From positions 1,984,001 through 2,048,000 of the forward strand of contig NZ_CP035291.1 in NCBI RefSeq assembly GCF_006094395.1: DNA of 64,000 bases. The letters run 5' to 3'. Shown here one piece after another: positions 54,300 to 64,000 of this stretch. This DNA is from Staphylococcus haemolyticus. GTDB lineage: Bacteria > Bacillota > Bacilli > Staphylococcales > Staphylococcaceae. Below the pieces are notes generated by a model that worked only from the letters and a program-made list of their open reading frames with translations, was not told where the DNA came from and did no database searches. A program made the translations under genes and the position numbers. Each line of letters begins with the position of its first letter. The first letter of the stretch is position 1.

Positions 54300-54470
54300 T
54301 TGCTTTTAAATGATTAAGGGAACAACATATAGTTTGTATTGGATTACTTAACCTCACTTATTGAATTTCTTATTACAATTCCCTTTGTTGAGTTTGATGT
54401 TTAGTTATTAAAAAAACTGAGAAAAGCTCGATATGAGCGTCTTCTCAGTTAAGTCAATTAATGCGAGATA
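54300..54470 (-). repeat. Degenerate STAR-type repeat (copy D) between hprK and uvrA, with uvrA terminator
   Basis: CCCTTTGTTGAGTTTGATG is a decayed STAR core, followed by ACTGAGAAAAGCTCGATATG as in copies B and C. The stem AACTGAGAA/TTCTCAGTT with seven T on the minus strand (54450-54410) acts as the uvrA terminator. The original STAR elements were, as I recall, noticed in the uvrA-hprK gap of S. aureus. Confidence 0.65.
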
Positions 54471-54518
54471 TCTATGACCCCTTAAATTACTATTAATTTC
54501 CATAATCTATAATTTAAT

Positions 54519-57353
54519 TTATTCTACTTTATCTCGTTCAAGTACCGTTTTTAAATATTTACCTGTGTATGATGATTCAACATTTGCAATCTCTTCTGGT
54601 GTACCAGTAGCTACTAGTGTACCACCACCATCGCCACCTTCAGGTCCTAGATCAATAATATGATCTGCTGTTTTAATGACATCTAGATTATGTTCAATAA
54701 TCACAACTGTGTCACCGTTTTCGACTAGACGATTAAGCACTTTTAGCAAACGACTAATATCATCGACGTGCAAACCGGTTGTAGGTTCATCAAGAATATA
54801 GATGGAACGACCAGTTGAACGTTTATGCAATTCAGATGCTAATTTAACACGTTGTGCTTCTCCTCCTGATAGTGTTGTAGCTTGTTGTCCAAGCGTGATG
54901 TAACCTAAACCAACATCTACAAGTGTTTGTAATTTACGATGTATTTTAGGAATGTTTTCAAAGAAATACGTTGCTTCTTCCACTGTCATTTCGAGCACTT
55001 CAGCAATATTCTTACCTTTATAAGTAACTTCTAATGTTTCACGGTTATAGCGTTTTCCATCACAAACTTCGCATGGAACATACACATCAGGTAAAAAGTG
55101 CATTTCAATTTTAATAATGCCATCACCTTTACAAGCTTCACAACGCCCACCTTTAACATTAAAGCTAAAGCGTCCTTTTTGATAACCACGAATTTTCGCT
55201 TCATTAGTTTGAGCAAATACATCACGTATATCATCAAATACGCCAGTATAAGTGGCTGGATTAGAACGTGGCGTTCTACCGATAGGAGATTGGTCAATTT
55301 CAATAATTTTATCTAATTGATCAATACCTTCAATACTGTCAAAGGCGCCCGGTTTAACTTTAGATTTATTTATTTTTTGAGCTAATGATTTATATAATAC
55401 TTCATTAACTAGTGAACTTTTACCTGAACCAGACACACCTGTTACAACTGTCATTACAGACAATGGAATATCTACATCTACACCTTTTAAGTTATTACTT
55501 CGTGCACCTTTGATACTAATTTTGCGATCAGTTACTTCTCGACGATGTTCAGGAACGTCGATACGTTTCTTACCGCTTAAATATTGTCCTGTTAAAGATT
55601 TCTTATCTTTCATGACTTTACTTGGTGTGCCACTAGAGACGATTTCACCACCATGATTACCTGCACCAGGACCGACATCTACGAGATAATCAGCTGCTCG
55701 CATAGTGTCATCATCATGTTCAACAACAATAAGTGTATTGCCCAAATCTCGCATTTCTTTTAATGTACTTATCAGACGATCATTATCACGTTGGTGTAAA
55801 CCAATAGAGGGTTCGTCAAGCACATAAAGTACCCCTGTTAAGCGTGAACCGATTTGTGTCGCTAATCGAATACGTTGTGCTTCACCACCAGAAAGAGTGC
55901 CTGACGCACGATTAAGTGTTAAATATTCTAATCCAACATTATTTAGAAATGACAATCTTGAAATGATTTCTTTTAAAATTTGATTTGCAATAGCTCTATC
56001 TTGTTCTGAAAGCTCAATATTTTCATAGTAATTTAATGCATTCTTGATAGAATATTCGACAACTTCTCCAATATTATATCCACCAACGTAAACAGATAGC
56101 GCTTCTTTACTTAAACGTTTACCGTGACAAGTTTCGCAAGGCAGTTCAGTCATGTATTTACTCATTACTTCACGTGTATATTCCGATGGTGATTCATGAT
56201 AACGACGGTCAATGTTGGCAACAACACCCTCGAATTTCATTCTTCTATGACGTGTCCCACCGTTACGACTGTGGAAAGAGAAATCAATTTCTTTATCACC
56301 TGAACCATTCATTAATATGTTTTTCTGTCTATCAGTCAACTTTTTATATGGCTTATCCATATTAATTTTATATACTTCGCATACGCGTTTTAATAAAGTT
56401 GGGTAAAAATCAGAGCTCGTAGGTTCCCATGGTTCAATCGCACCTTCATTTAGAGTCTTATTAGGGTCTGGAACTACCAAATCAAGATCGACTGTTAATC
56501 TTTGGCCTAAACCATCACAAGTTGGACAAGCACCAAACGGGCTATTGAAACTAAACATTCTAGGTTCTAATTCACCAATAGAGAACCCGCAAATTGGACA
56601 AGCGTGATTCTCAGAAAATTTAAGGTCCTCTCCATCAATTACATCGACAGTAATATTGCCATCAGCTAATTCTAAACCTGTCTCAATTGAATCTGCTAAA
56701 CGTGTTTCAATACCATCTTTAACTACCAAACGGTCTACGACTACCTCGATAGTATGGTTTTTATTTTTATCTAATTCAGGAACCTCATTGACATCGACAA
56801 TATCGCCGTCAACTCTAAGACGTACATAGCCTTTTTTACCAATATCTGCGATAAGTTTCTCATGACTACCTTTTCTATGAGAAACAACTGGCGCTAAAAT
56901 TTGAATTTTAGTGCGTTCTTCAAGTTCTAAAATGCGATCAACCATTTGTTGCACAGTTTGAGATTCAATTTCAATATTATGATTAGGACAATATGGCTTG
57001 CCTATTCGTGCGTATAACAAACGAATATAATCATAAATCTCCGTTACCGTTGCTACTGTTGAGCGGGGATTTTTACTTGTCGTCTTTTGGTCAATTGAAA
57101 TAGCTGGTGATAATCCCTCTATCGTATCGACATCTGGTTTATCCATTTGCCCCAAAAATTGACGCGCATATGCACTTAATGATTCTACATAACGTCTTTG
57201 CCCTTCAGCATAAATCGTATCAAATGCTAAAGACGATTTACCTGACCCAGATAACCCTGTCATAACAATTAATTTATTTTTTGGAAGTTCAATGTCTACG
57301 TCTTTTAAGTTATGTGCACGTGCACCCTTTACTATAATACTTGGTCCCTTCAT
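54519..57353 (-). CDS. uvrA: UvrA, excinuclease subunit A
   Basis: Damage-recognition ATPase of nucleotide excision repair. Two ABC modules with Walker [15 protein letters not shown] (about 31) and [14 protein letters not shown], signatures LSGGEAQRI and LSGGEAQRV, and zinc fingers CPICGF...CPTC and CEACKGDG...CEVC. 944 residues. Starts 7 bp after uvrB ends, so it shares the uvrB promoter and LexA control. Confidence 0.98.
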   Translation of the reverse strand: MKGPSIIVKGARAHNLKDVDIELPKNKLIVMTGLSGSGKSSLAFDTIYAEGQRRYVESLSAYARQFLGQMDKPDVDTIEGLSPAISIDQKTTSKNPRSTVATVTEIYDYIRLLYARIGKPYCPNHNIEIESQTVQQMVDRILELEERTKIQILAPVVSHRKGSHEKLIADIGKKGYVRLRVDGDIVDVNEVPELDKNKNHTIEVVVDRLVVKDGIETRLADSIETGLELADGNITVDVIDGEDLKFSENHACPICGFSIGELEPRMFSFNSPFGACPTCDGLGQRLTVDLDLVVPDPNKTLNEGAIEPWEPTSSDFYPTLLKRVCEVYKINMDKPYKKLTDRQKNILMNGSGDKEIDFSFHSRNGGTRHRRMKFEGVVANIDRRYHESPSEYTREVMSKYMTELPCETCHGKRLSKEALSVYVGGYNIGEVVEYSIKNALNYYENIELSEQDRAIANQILKEIISRLSFLNNVGLEYLTLNRASGTLSGGEAQRIRLATQIGSRLTGVLYVLDEPSIGLHQRDNDRLISTLKEMRDLGNTLIVVEHDDDTMRAADYLVDVGPGAGNHGGEIVSSGTPSKVMKDKKSLTGQYLSGKKRIDVPEHRREVTDRKISIKGARSNNLKGVDVDIPLSVMTVVTGVSGSGKSSLVNEVLYKSLAQKINKSKVKPGAFDSIEGIDQLDKIIEIDQSPIGRTPRSNPATYTGVFDDIRDVFAQTNEAKIRGYQKGRFSFNVKGGRCEACKGDGIIKIEMHFLPDVYVPCEVCDGKRYNRETLEVTYKGKNIAEVLEMTVEEATYFFENIPKIHRKLQTLVDVGLGYITLGQQATTLSGGEAQRVKLASELHKRSTGRSIYILDEPTTGLHVDDISRLLKVLNRLVENGDTVVIIEHNLDVIKTADHIIDLGPEGGDGGGTLVATGTPEEIANVESSYTGKYLKTVLERDKVE

Positions 57354-57360
57354 TTAACTG

Positions 57361-59346
57361 TCACCCTTCTGCTTTTAATTCAAATAACATATCTCTTAAT
57401 TCTGTTGCTTTTTCAAAGTCTAAATCTTTAGCTGCTTTTTTCATTTCTTTTTCTATATTTTCAATTGTTTTTTGTCTTTCTTTTTTGGTCATTTTCTTAG
57501 GTAATTCGGTTTGTTGTTTTTCATTTGTTTCATCATTATCAACCGTAGCACTAATAACATCATGAATTTTCTTATTAATTGTTTTAGGTGTGATTCCATA
57601 TTTTTCATTATGTGCCATTTGTATATCACGACGTCTTTGTGTTTCATCAAGCGCATACTGCATCGAATCGGTAATTTTATCGGCATACATAATCACTTCA
57701 CCTTTCTCATTTCGTGCAGCACGACCTATCGTTTGAATTAATGAGCGATTTGAGCGTAAGAAGCCTTCTTTGTCTGCATCTAAAATAACAACTAATGAAA
57801 CTTCCGGTATATCAATTCCCTCTCTTAATAGATTGATACCCACAACTACATCATACGTACCCATTCTTAAGTCACGAATAATTTCAATACGTTCTAACGT
57901 TTTAATCTCTGAGTGTAAATAATTAACTTTAATACCCGCTTCTTTCATGTAAGTCGTTAAGTCTTCACTCATTTTTTTAGTTAACGTTGTGACTAAGACA
58001 CGTTCATCTCTATCAATACGTTCTTGAATTTCACTAAGTAAATCATCAATTTGATTTTTAGTTGGTCGAACATCAATTTTAGGATCTAAAAGACCAGTAG
58101 GACGGATAATTTGTTCAATCATTTCATCGGTATGTTCAATCTCATAAGGTCCTGGTGTAGCTGATACATATACCAATTGATTCGTTTTTTGTTCAAACTC
58201 CTCAAATTTTAATGGTCGGTTATCCATCGCACTAGGTAATCGGAAACCATGATCTACTAGCACTTGCTTACGCGCACGGTCACCATTAAACATCCCTCTT
58301 ATTTGTGGCAATGTAACGTGAGACTCATCGATCATTACTAACCAGTCATCACCGAAATAATCTAGTAACGTATAAGGTGTTGAACCTAAAGGTCTTAACG
58401 TTAGATGTACAGAATAGTTCTCGATACCCGAACAGAATCCCATTTCTCTCATCATTTCTAAATCATAATTCGTTCGTTGCTCTAGACGTTGTGCTTCTAA
58501 TAGCTTATTCTCATCTTTTAATTCTTTTAATCTCTCTTCTAATTCCTTCTCAATACGTTCTATGGCAACTTTCATTTTTTCTTCACGTGTTACGAAGTGA
58601 GACGCCGGGAAAATCGCGAAATGTTCACGTTCGCGAATGACTTCTCCCGTTAAATAATTAACTTCTCGAATTCGATCAATTTCATCGCCAAAAAATTCAA
58701 CACGAATACACATTTCTTCACGTGAAGCTGGGAAAATTTCCACCACGTCGCCACGTACTCTAAATGTACCACGTTGGAAATCAATATCATTTCTAGAATA
58801 TTGTACGTCTACGAGTTTACGAAGCAGTTCACTTCGATCCATTTCCATACCAACTCGAACACTTACTACTAAATCTTTATATTCTTCCGGATTACCTAAA
58901 CCATAGATACAGCTGACACTGGCTATGATAATGACATCATCACGTTCAAATAATGCACTTGTGGCAGAATGTCGTAGTTGGTCAATTTCGTCATTAATTG
59001 AGGCATCTTTCTCAATAAACGTGTCTGTAGAAGGTACATAGGCTTCTGGTTGATAGTAATCATAATAACTAACAAAGTATTCTACTCTATTTTCAGGAAA
59101 AAAATCCTTAAACTCACTATAAAGTTGTCCCGCTAATGTTTTATTGTGTGCAATGATGAGCGTTGGTTTCCCCACTTCTTTAATAACATTACTCATTGTA
59201 AATGTCTTACCTGTCCCAGTGGCTCCTAAAAGCGTTTGATGACGCTTTCCTTCTTTAACACCTTTGACTATTTTCTCTATTGCTTGTGGTTGGTCCCCTT
59301 GTGGATCAAACTCAGAATTCAATTTAAACGGGTAATGTTCCACCAT
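57361..59346 (-). CDS. uvrB: UvrB, excinuclease subunit B
   Basis: DNA helicase-like subunit that verifies damage. Walker [13 protein letters not shown], beta-hairpin [15 protein letters not shown], motif [12 protein letters not shown], helicase motifs [14 protein letters not shown] and [10 protein letters not shown]-terminal UVR domain for UvrC contact. 661 residues. GAGGAGGGC precedes the ATG. First gene of the uvrBA unit. Confidence 0.98.
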   Translation of the reverse strand: MVEHYPFKLNSEFDPQGDQPQAIEKIVKGVKEGKRHQTLLGATGTGKTFTMSNVIKEVGKPTLIIAHNKTLAGQLYSEFKDFFPENRVEYFVSYYDYYQPEAYVPSTDTFIEKDASINDEIDQLRHSATSALFERDDVIIIASVSCIYGLGNPEEYKDLVVSVRVGMEMDRSELLRKLVDVQYSRNDIDFQRGTFRVRGDVVEIFPASREEMCIRVEFFGDEIDRIREVNYLTGEVIREREHFAIFPASHFVTREEKMKVAIERIEKELEERLKELKDENKLLEAQRLEQRTNYDLEMMREMGFCSGIENYSVHLTLRPLGSTPYTLLDYFGDDWLVMIDESHVTLPQIRGMFNGDRARKQVLVDHGFRLPSAMDNRPLKFEEFEQKTNQLVYVSATPGPYEIEHTDEMIEQIIRPTGLLDPKIDVRPTKNQIDDLLSEIQERIDRDERVLVTTLTKKMSEDLTTYMKEAGIKVNYLHSEIKTLERIEIIRDLRMGTYDVVVGINLLREGIDIPEVSLVVILDADKEGFLRSNRSLIQTIGRAARNEKGEVIMYADKITDSMQYALDETQRRRDIQMAHNEKYGITPKTINKKIHDVISATVDNDETNEKQQTELPKKMTKKERQKTIENIEKEMKKAAKDLDFEKATELRDMLFELKAEG

Positions 59347-59559
59347 TCTGATAAGCCCTCCTCGAATTAAGCATTCTTAACTATTTTTTAAAACTATGGT
59401 GTAAATAAATGATGTACGAATCTTTAACAATGATTTGTTTAAATTTATATCTTTATTCTTAATAAAAATTCTACTGAAATAGCTTAAACGACCTTATTAA
59501 GTGAAATTCATAAATTCATTCACTTTATAATTTTCTATTATTTGTAAACTACGCTCACT

Positions 59560-59626
59560 TAAGACTATTTTATCAAACATATAAATAAAAATACAAACGT
59601 TTGTTCGCTTACGTTTGTATTTTCAA
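59560..59626 (-). promoter_or_regulatory. LexA-type box and promoter of uvrB, overlapping a csbA terminator
   Basis: On the minus strand CGAACAAACGTTTG (59607-59594) matches the Gram-positive SOS box CGAAC-N4-GTTCG except for one base. It overlaps the -35 TTGTAT; TAAAAT follows 18 bp later. The same DNA forms an AAATACAAACGT/ACGTTTGTATTT stem with a T-rich tail that can end the csbA transcript. The leader to uvrB is about 220 nt, in which I see no other feature. Confidence 0.7.
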
Positions 59627-59796
59627 AAACATTTATTCTTATTTTATATTCCACTAATGCGTGTGATTTATTCATATATAATTTAATGACGCCCGCTCTT
59701 AAATACACTTTAAATTTTCACTTCCATTTGGACAAATTGTGCATTTACACTATAAACCAACTTACAGTAACATTCAAAAGTTCTGTTTAATAATGT

Positions 59797-60024
59797 TTAG
59801 TCTTGATGCTTATGAAATTCAAGGTTATCTATGATGACATATCCAGCTAATAAGGATACTACATCGATAAAGATTATCCATTCATTGTGAAAGAACCCTT
59901 TGTAAATTGAAGCAGCTATCAAAATTAATGTCACAATAACACCAACCCATTTACTTCGAGTTATGACACTAAACAACACGACTAATACACATGGAAAAAA
60001 TGCAGCTAAAGCGTACCAAATCAT
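59797..60024 (-). CDS. csbA: CsbA-family membrane protein
   Basis: 75 residues with about three hydrophobic helices (ALAAFFPCVLVVLFSVIT, VGVIVTLILIAASIYKGF, FIDVVSLLAGYVI). Pattern and position upstream of uvrB match Bacillus CsbA, a sigma-B-controlled protein of unknown function. Five bp after the HD-domain gene, so probably co-transcribed with it. Confidence 0.88.
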   Translation of the reverse strand: MIWYALAAFFPCVLVVLFSVITRSKWVGVIVTLILIAASIYKGFFHNEWIIFIDVVSLLAGYVIIDNLEFHKHQD

Positions 60025-60029
60025 TTATC

Positions 60030-60671
60030 TCACCTACTTCTTCGATTTAAAATCGCCATAGTAGTTTCTCGCAATTCTGCTCGAGGAATGAAGTTTTCAG
60101 TTAGCATTTCAGGTATGACATTTTCTATGAAATCTTGAACAGAACTTAAGTGATCAAATTGCATGATTGTTTCCAAGCTGTGTTCATAAATTTCAAAGAA
60201 TAAGTCCTCGGGATTACGTTTCTGTATTTCACCGAACGTTTCATACAATAAATCAATTTTGTCGGCTACGGATAAAATTTGACCCTCTAACGAATCATCT
60301 TTCCCCTCTTGTAGTCGTTCTCGATAAATATCTTTATAAGGTTCAGGTATTTCTTCATTAATAAACGTGTCCACCATATCTTGTTCAACTTGAGAAAACA
60401 ACATTTTCAATTCAGTTTTAGCGTACTTCACTGGTGTTTTAATATCACCAGTAAACACTTCTGCAAAATCATGATTTAGTGCTTTTTCATATAAACTTTT
60501 CCAATCAATAGTATTACCATGATGTTCTTCTACAGTCGCTAAATATTGTGCAATCTTAGTAACTTTAAAAGAGTGAGCAGCAACATTATGTTCAAAATAT
60601 TTAAATTTACCTGGTAAGCGAATTAATTTCTCTAAATCAGAAAGTCTCTTAAAGTATTGATGAACACCCAT
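60030..60671 (-). CDS. HD-domain phosphohydrolase (YfbR-like)
   Basis: Metal-binding His/Asp pattern: NVAAHSFKVTKIAQY (His about 33), KALNHDFAEVFTGDI (HD pair about 68) and LSVADKIDLLYETFG (Asp). This is the YfbR/5'-nucleotidase-like HD subgroup. 213 residues, cytosolic. Substrate is probably a nucleotide but is not shown here. GGAGGTAAGG precedes the ATG. Confidence 0.88.
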   Translation of the reverse strand: MGVHQYFKRLSDLEKLIRLPGKFKYFEHNVAAHSFKVTKIAQYLATVEEHHGNTIDWKSLYEKALNHDFAEVFTGDIKTPVKYAKTELKMLFSQVEQDMVDTFINEEIPEPYKDIYRERLQEGKDDSLEGQILSVADKIDLLYETFGEIQKRNPEDLFFEIYEHSLETIMQFDHLSSVQDFIENVIPEMLTENFIPRAELRETTMAILNRRSR

Positions 60672-60792
60672 TTTACCTTACCTCCATACTCTATTAAATA
60701 AAGATTATACTTACATTTATTATATCAATCAACATTTCAATGAGAAGTGTCAATTCTTTATACATTGTAAATGTTGAAAAAGTATAAAAAAT

Positions 60793-60842
60793 AAGACCCT
60801 CAGCATAGTTTCACACTTAAATGAACTATCGAGGTGTCTTAT
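60793..60842 (-). terminator. Terminator of the SDR gene
   Basis: ATAAGACACCTC pairs with GAGGGTCTTAT around an ATAGTT/AACTAT inner stem, then a T run on the minus strand. Confidence 0.8.
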
Positions 60843-60877
60843 GTATACAATTTGTCGAATGATTATATTACGATTCG

Positions 60878-61696
60878 TTAAATTGAATTTGAAGCTTTCA
60901 TCATTTTATCGAATACTTTGGTTGGCAATATAGCATGTAAAAACACAAGAGGTTTAGCTGCAAATCCTATTAGATAACGTGGTTTAGGTTTATTACTATC
61001 TATGGCTTTTGAAATCGCTTTTGTGACTACCATTGGATTTGAAAGCAAATTAGAATGATATTGCTTCTTCATACTTTGAGCCACTTTCATCGCAGTAGCT
61101 TCATAGGCACCGCCTTTTGCAGAATCAGCTAATTTATCTGCAGCGATGATACCCCAATCTGTTTTAATCCCACCTGGTTCAATAATAGATACTTCTATCC
61201 CGAATTCCTCTACTTCCATTCGTAAAGCATCGCTAAAAGCTTCTAATGCATATTTCGTAGCATGATACCAAGCGCCAAAATAAGTTGTAAGTCGTCCACC
61301 CATAGATGAAATATTAATGATATGTCCTGATTGTTGTGCTCTCATATGTGGTAAAACGAGCTGTGTAATACGTGCTAAACCAAATATATTTACTTCAAAT
61401 TGCTGTTTCGCTTCTTCAATTGTGACATCTTCGATTGCACCATATGAACCATAACCAGCATTATTAACGAGTACATCAATTCTTCCTTCGTTTGCGATAA
61501 TTGTATCGATTGCCGTTTTGATTGAAGCTTCATTTGTTAAATCTAGTTTTAATGGGTTCACCTGTTTTATATTTTCAAGGCTTTCTATCCTACGACCAGC
61601 GCCATAAACTATATTTCCCTGTGCTGCTAAATATTCTGCTGTTTTATAACCAATACCACTCGTTGCTCCTGTAATTAAAATGACTTTTCCCAACAT
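60878..61696 (-). CDS. Short-chain dehydrogenase/reductase
   Basis: NAD(P) loop LITGATSGIGYKTAEYL, NNAGYGSYG, catalytic Ser-Tyr-Lys in NISSMGG and WYHATKYALEAF, and substrate loop VSIIEPGGIKTDW. Classical SDR of 272 residues from ATG 61696, chosen because AAGGTGG precedes it; the frame opens at a GTG 9 bp upstream. Substrate unknown. Monocistronic with its own terminator. Confidence 0.92.
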   Translation of the reverse strand: MLGKVILITGATSGIGYKTAEYLAAQGNIVYGAGRRIESLENIKQVNPLKLDLTNEASIKTAIDTIIANEGRIDVLVNNAGYGSYGAIEDVTIEEAKQQFEVNIFGLARITQLVLPHMRAQQSGHIINISSMGGRLTTYFGAWYHATKYALEAFSDALRMEVEEFGIEVSIIEPGGIKTDWGIIAADKLADSAKGGAYEATAMKVAQSMKKQYHSNLLSNPMVVTKAISKAIDSNKPKPRYLIGFAAKPLVFLHAILPTKVFDKMMKASNSI

Positions 61697-61705
61697 TAAT
61701 TCCAC

Positions 61706-62096
61706 CTTATTATTCTATTTTGAAAACACAATTATGCGTAAAAAGCGCAAAACTATTATTAAATATTCGTTTACATCGAGCTTACTCCAATACATAACAA
61801 TTATTTCATTTTTCTTTTGTTACCCAATATATACTAGTTACATAGAAATGTATTGTGATAAGTACTTTAATTAAAGATTAGATTATATTCCTAAAATGTA
61901 CACAAAGCGGTTACTAACTATTTATATACAATAAAACACGCCCTTGCTCTAACTATGTCTCGCTAATTCGTTTAATCTTCCTATAAATTTCTATAAAACG
62001 GCATACCGTATAAAAAAGAGTTCAATAACTATGCTAAATTGCATAGCCATTGAACTCTGACATCTGAATATATTAAAAATAATGTCTATAAATTTG
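61706..62096. other. Intergenic stretch between the SDR and the CHAP gene
   Basis: AT-rich DNA carrying the CHAP-gene terminator at its right end (separate entry). A 46-codon plus-strand ORF from ATG 61734 has no ribosome binding site and poor codon evidence, so I do not call it. Nothing else seen. Confidence 0.6.
62012..62067 (-). terminator. Terminator of the LysM-CHAP gene
   Basis: AGAGTTCAAT-CTATGC pairs with GCATAG-ATTGAACTCT, followed by TTTTTT on the minus strand. Confidence 0.92.
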
Positions 62097-62957
62097 TTAG
62101 TGAATAAAATTATAGCTTGAAGTGTTTGTAATTGTTCTGTTTGTAACATGGTTATAATGACCATTCCAGTTCATTTCTGAAACATATACTGATCCATCTT
62201 GATTAACATGTTCCACGACACCTACATGACCATAATAACCAGCAGTTGTTTGGAAAATAGCACCTACTTCTGGGCGATTATCTACTGTTAATCCGGCATT
62301 TTTTGCTGAGTATGCCCAGTTATTGGCGTTACCCCAATAACTACCAATTGAGCGTCCTAATTGTTGTCGACGATCAAATGCATAGTATGTACAATTTCCG
62401 AAACTATAACGATTACCTTGATTGGCAGTTGTAACATGTTGATACGATACTGGTGTATTCACTGGTGAATGGTATGAATCGTGCGTAGTAGTTGTAGGTG
62501 CACTTGTAGGTACAATATTGTAACCAGTCACATTTGTTGTGCTAGCACTTACCGATTGAGCTACCACATCTGATTGATTAAATGCTATTGTTTCTGCATA
62601 AGTTTGTGCATAATTGATCTCTTTATTTTCTAATTTTGCTGCACCTTTTTCACTTACTGCAATTAAGTCACCTGGATGAATTAATGCAGTTACACCTGGA
62701 TTAAAGTTATATAATTGTTCAAGTGATAAGTGATGTGATAACGCAATTTGGTATAATGTATCGCCAGCTTTAACTTTAACGATATCTTTATTTGTTAATC
62801 CTAGATTTGTTTCTTGCTCCACTTGACTATTATTATTATTTGATTGTTGTGAAGTTGAAGGTGTTGAATTTGTATGTTCTTGTGCATTAGCTAAACCACT
62901 TAAACCTGCTAAAGCTGCAATAGAAGTCAATGTTACTGTAAGAGTCTTATTAATCAT
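62097..62957 (-). CDS. Secreted LysM-CHAP cell-wall amidase
   Basis: Signal peptide with cleavage near LANAQE (about residue 26). One LysM domain ([20 protein letters not shown], about 60-104) for wall binding, a Ser/Thr-rich linker, and a C-terminal CHAP domain with catalytic Cys in [12 protein letters not shown], His in [11 protein letters not shown] and the EMNW motif. 286 residues. Belongs to the SsaA-like staphylococcal group, likely cleaving peptidoglycan cross-bridges. A WalR box lies upstream. Confidence 0.94.
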   Translation of the reverse strand: MINKTLTVTLTSIAALAGLSGLANAQEHTNSTPSTSQQSNNNNSQVEQETNLGLTNKDIVKVKAGDTLYQIALSHHLSLEQLYNFNPGVTALIHPGDLIAVSEKGAAKLENKEINYAQTYAETIAFNQSDVVAQSVSASTTNVTGYNIVPTSAPTTTTHDSYHSPVNTPVSYQHVTTANQGNRYSFGNCTYYAFDRRQQLGRSIGSYWGNANNWAYSAKNAGLTVDNRPEVGAIFQTTAGYYGHVGVVEHVNQDGSVYVSEMNWNGHYNHVTNRTITNTSSYNFIH

Positions 62958-63029
62958 GTTGTCATTCCTTTGTTGTTTTATATTATTATTCTTTTATACT
63001 GTAGCACAACATATTTTGTAGAAGTTCAA

Positions 63030-63046
63030 TGTTATCGGCTTGTAAT
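63030..63046 (+). promoter_or_regulatory. WalR (YycF) box upstream of the CHAP gene
   Basis: TGTTAT-CGGCT-TGTAAT fits TGTWAH-N5-TGTWAH at every position. It lies 73 bp before the ATG of the wall hydrolase, in the opposite orientation, as seen for some WalR targets. Confidence 0.85.
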
Positions 63047-63149
63047 ATAAAGGTTAAAAAGGACTTAAATAACATTTGAAATTGTATACTCTAGTAATAA
63101 AAAACATTTCAATTTACATCTACTTAGCTATTATTTAGATTTTCAAAAA

Positions 63150-63198
63150 AATAAGGAGTAAGATAAAGAATTCAAAACGCACTCTATCTCACTCCTAT
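63150..63198 (-). terminator. prfB terminator
   Basis: GGAGTGAGATAGA pairs with TCTTTATCTTACTCC (small bulges), then TTATTTTTTT on the minus strand. Confidence 0.85.
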
Positions 63199-63214
63199 TT
63201 TCAATTCTATTACA

Positions 63215-64000
63215 TTAATTGTCACTTTGATTCATTGTATATCTTAGATAAGATTCAATGAATGGTCCAATCTCCCCATCCATGACTGCATCAACTTTAC
63301 CAGTCTCTTCATTTGTTCGATGATCTTTTACCATTGAATAAGGATGGAAAACATATGAACGAATTTGGCTTCCCCAACCAATTTCTTTTTGTTCACCACG
63401 TATTTCAGCCATTTCACGTTCTTGCTCTTCTAATTTTAATTGGTATAATTTGGCTTTTAACATTTTCATCGCTGCTTCACGGTTTTTAATTTGTGAACGT
63501 TCATTTTGGTTATTAACTACGATGCCTGTTGGATGGTGCGTAATTCGAATTGCAGATTCTGTTTTATTTATATGCTGACCTCCAGCACCTGATGCTCTAA
63601 ATGTATCTACTGTAATATCGTCAGGATTAATTTCTATTTCAATTTCATCATTATTAAATTCCGGAATGACATCACATGAAGCAAATGACGTGTGACGGCG
63701 CCCAGATGAATCAAATGGAGAAATTCTAACTAGTCTATGAACACCTTTTTCGGCTTTTAAATAACCATACGCATTATGCCCTTTAATTAACAATGTGACA
63801 CTTTTGACGCCCGCTTCATCACCTGGTAAATAATCAACAGTTTCAACTTTGAACCCTTGTTGTTCACCATAACGTTGGTACATACGTAGTAACATACTAG
63901 CCCAGTCTTGTGATTCAGTACCTCCAGCACCCGGATGTAATTCTAAAATTGCATTATTCGCATCATGAGGACCATCTAATAATAATTGCAATTCAAACTG
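63215..64000 (-). CDS. prfB: Peptide chain release factor 2, 3' part only
   Basis: RF2 ends translation at UGA and UAA. Visible: the GGQ peptidyl-hydrolase motif in [15 protein letters not shown] and the SPF codon-reading tripeptide in [12 protein letters not shown], the RF2 signature (RF1 has PxT). The frame is open to the right edge ([10 protein letters not shown] at the border), so the N-terminus and the usual in-frame UGA frameshift site lie outside. No ATG is needed at 63991; the TTG there is internal. Confidence 0.96.
   Translation of the reverse strand, partial: QFELQLLLDGPHDANNAILELHPGAGGTESQDWASMLLRMYQRYGEQQGFKVETVDYLPGDEAGVKSVTLLIKGHNAYGYLKAEKGVHRLVRISPFDSSGRRHTSFASCDVIPEFNNDEIEIEINPDDITVDTFRASGAGGQHINKTESAIRITHHPTGIVVNNQNERSQIKNREAAMKMLKAKLYQLKLEEQEREMAEIRGEQKEIGWGSQIRSYVFHPYSMVKDHRTNEETGKVDAVMDGEIGPFIESYLRYTMNQSDN

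Noticed and set aside
55031..55303. ORFs inside uvrA, uvrB and other long genes on both strands
   Set aside because: They lack start signals and conserved motifs and lie wholly inside well-supported genes.
61680..61874. A 64-codon plus-strand ORF between the SDR and CHAP genes
   Set aside because: No ribosome binding site, starts inside the SDR gene, and composition is like intergenic DNA.
63215..64000. Truncated prfB pseudogene
   Set aside because: The frame is intact up to the window edge; only the window ends.

Overview
The window is about 64 kb of low-GC Firmicute chromosome. Gene content and order (suf cluster, metNIQ with a SAM riboswitch, gcvH, tmRNA, smpB-rnr-est-secG, the gapR-gap-pgk-tpi-gpmI-eno glycolytic run, clpP, whiA-yvcK-rapZ, trxB, lgt-hprK, uvrA-uvrB-csbA, prfB) are those of Staphylococcus. 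The tmRNA tag reads DKSNNNFAVAA, which together with the absence of clfA/vwb/emp beside ssrA points to a coagulase-negative species, most likely S. epidermidis or a close relative. The species call is inference from memory, not a database match.

Layout. 1-7.7 kb: a partial membrane protein, the iron-sulfur assembly genes sufCDSUB (minus strand), and a divergent DUF368/PopT undecaprenyl-phosphate translocase. 7.7-9.7 kb: an apparently intact IS1272-like (IS1182 family) insertion sequence. 9.7-19.6 kb: csbD, a riboswitch-controlled methionine ABC importer, small redox proteins (thioredoxin-like proteins, an ArsC-like protein, nitroreductase, Ohr), gcvH, aroD, a GNAT enzyme, a LysE exporter and a histidine phosphatase. 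19.8-29 kb: an accessory-looking stretch of small, secreted or membrane hypothetical proteins, two lipoproteins, a poly-gamma-glutamate-hydrolase-like protein, STAR-type intergenic repeats, a 37-residue amphipathic peptide gene, and three related sRNA-like modules around an unrecognised 338-codon gene. 29-42 kb: ssrA, smpB, rnr, est, secG and the lower glycolysis cluster with its regulator. 42-54 kb: low-complexity membrane protein, a probable RsaH sRNA, an epimerase, clpP with a CtsR box, tRNA-Arg(CCG), whiA-yvcK-rapZ, trxB, TPR protein, acyltransferase, lgt, hprK. 54-64 kb: uvrA, uvrB with a LexA-type box, csbA, an HD-domain protein, an SDR, a LysM-CHAP cell-wall hydrolase with a WalR-type box, and the 3' part of prfB.

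Most of the window is housekeeping. The strongest candidate for something undescribed is the triplet of minus-strand RNA modules at 27.4-29.0 kb. Each has a near-identical 20-nt 5' hairpin with a conserved A.G mismatch and a pairing change that keeps the stem, and each ends in its own unrelated Rho-independent terminator; two have a -10 box directly upstream. Second is a family of intergenic repeats whose ends resemble the terminal inverted repeats of the IS1272-like element in the same window, suggesting non-autonomous passengers. Several starts below were moved to the codon best placed behind a Shine-Dalgarno sequence.
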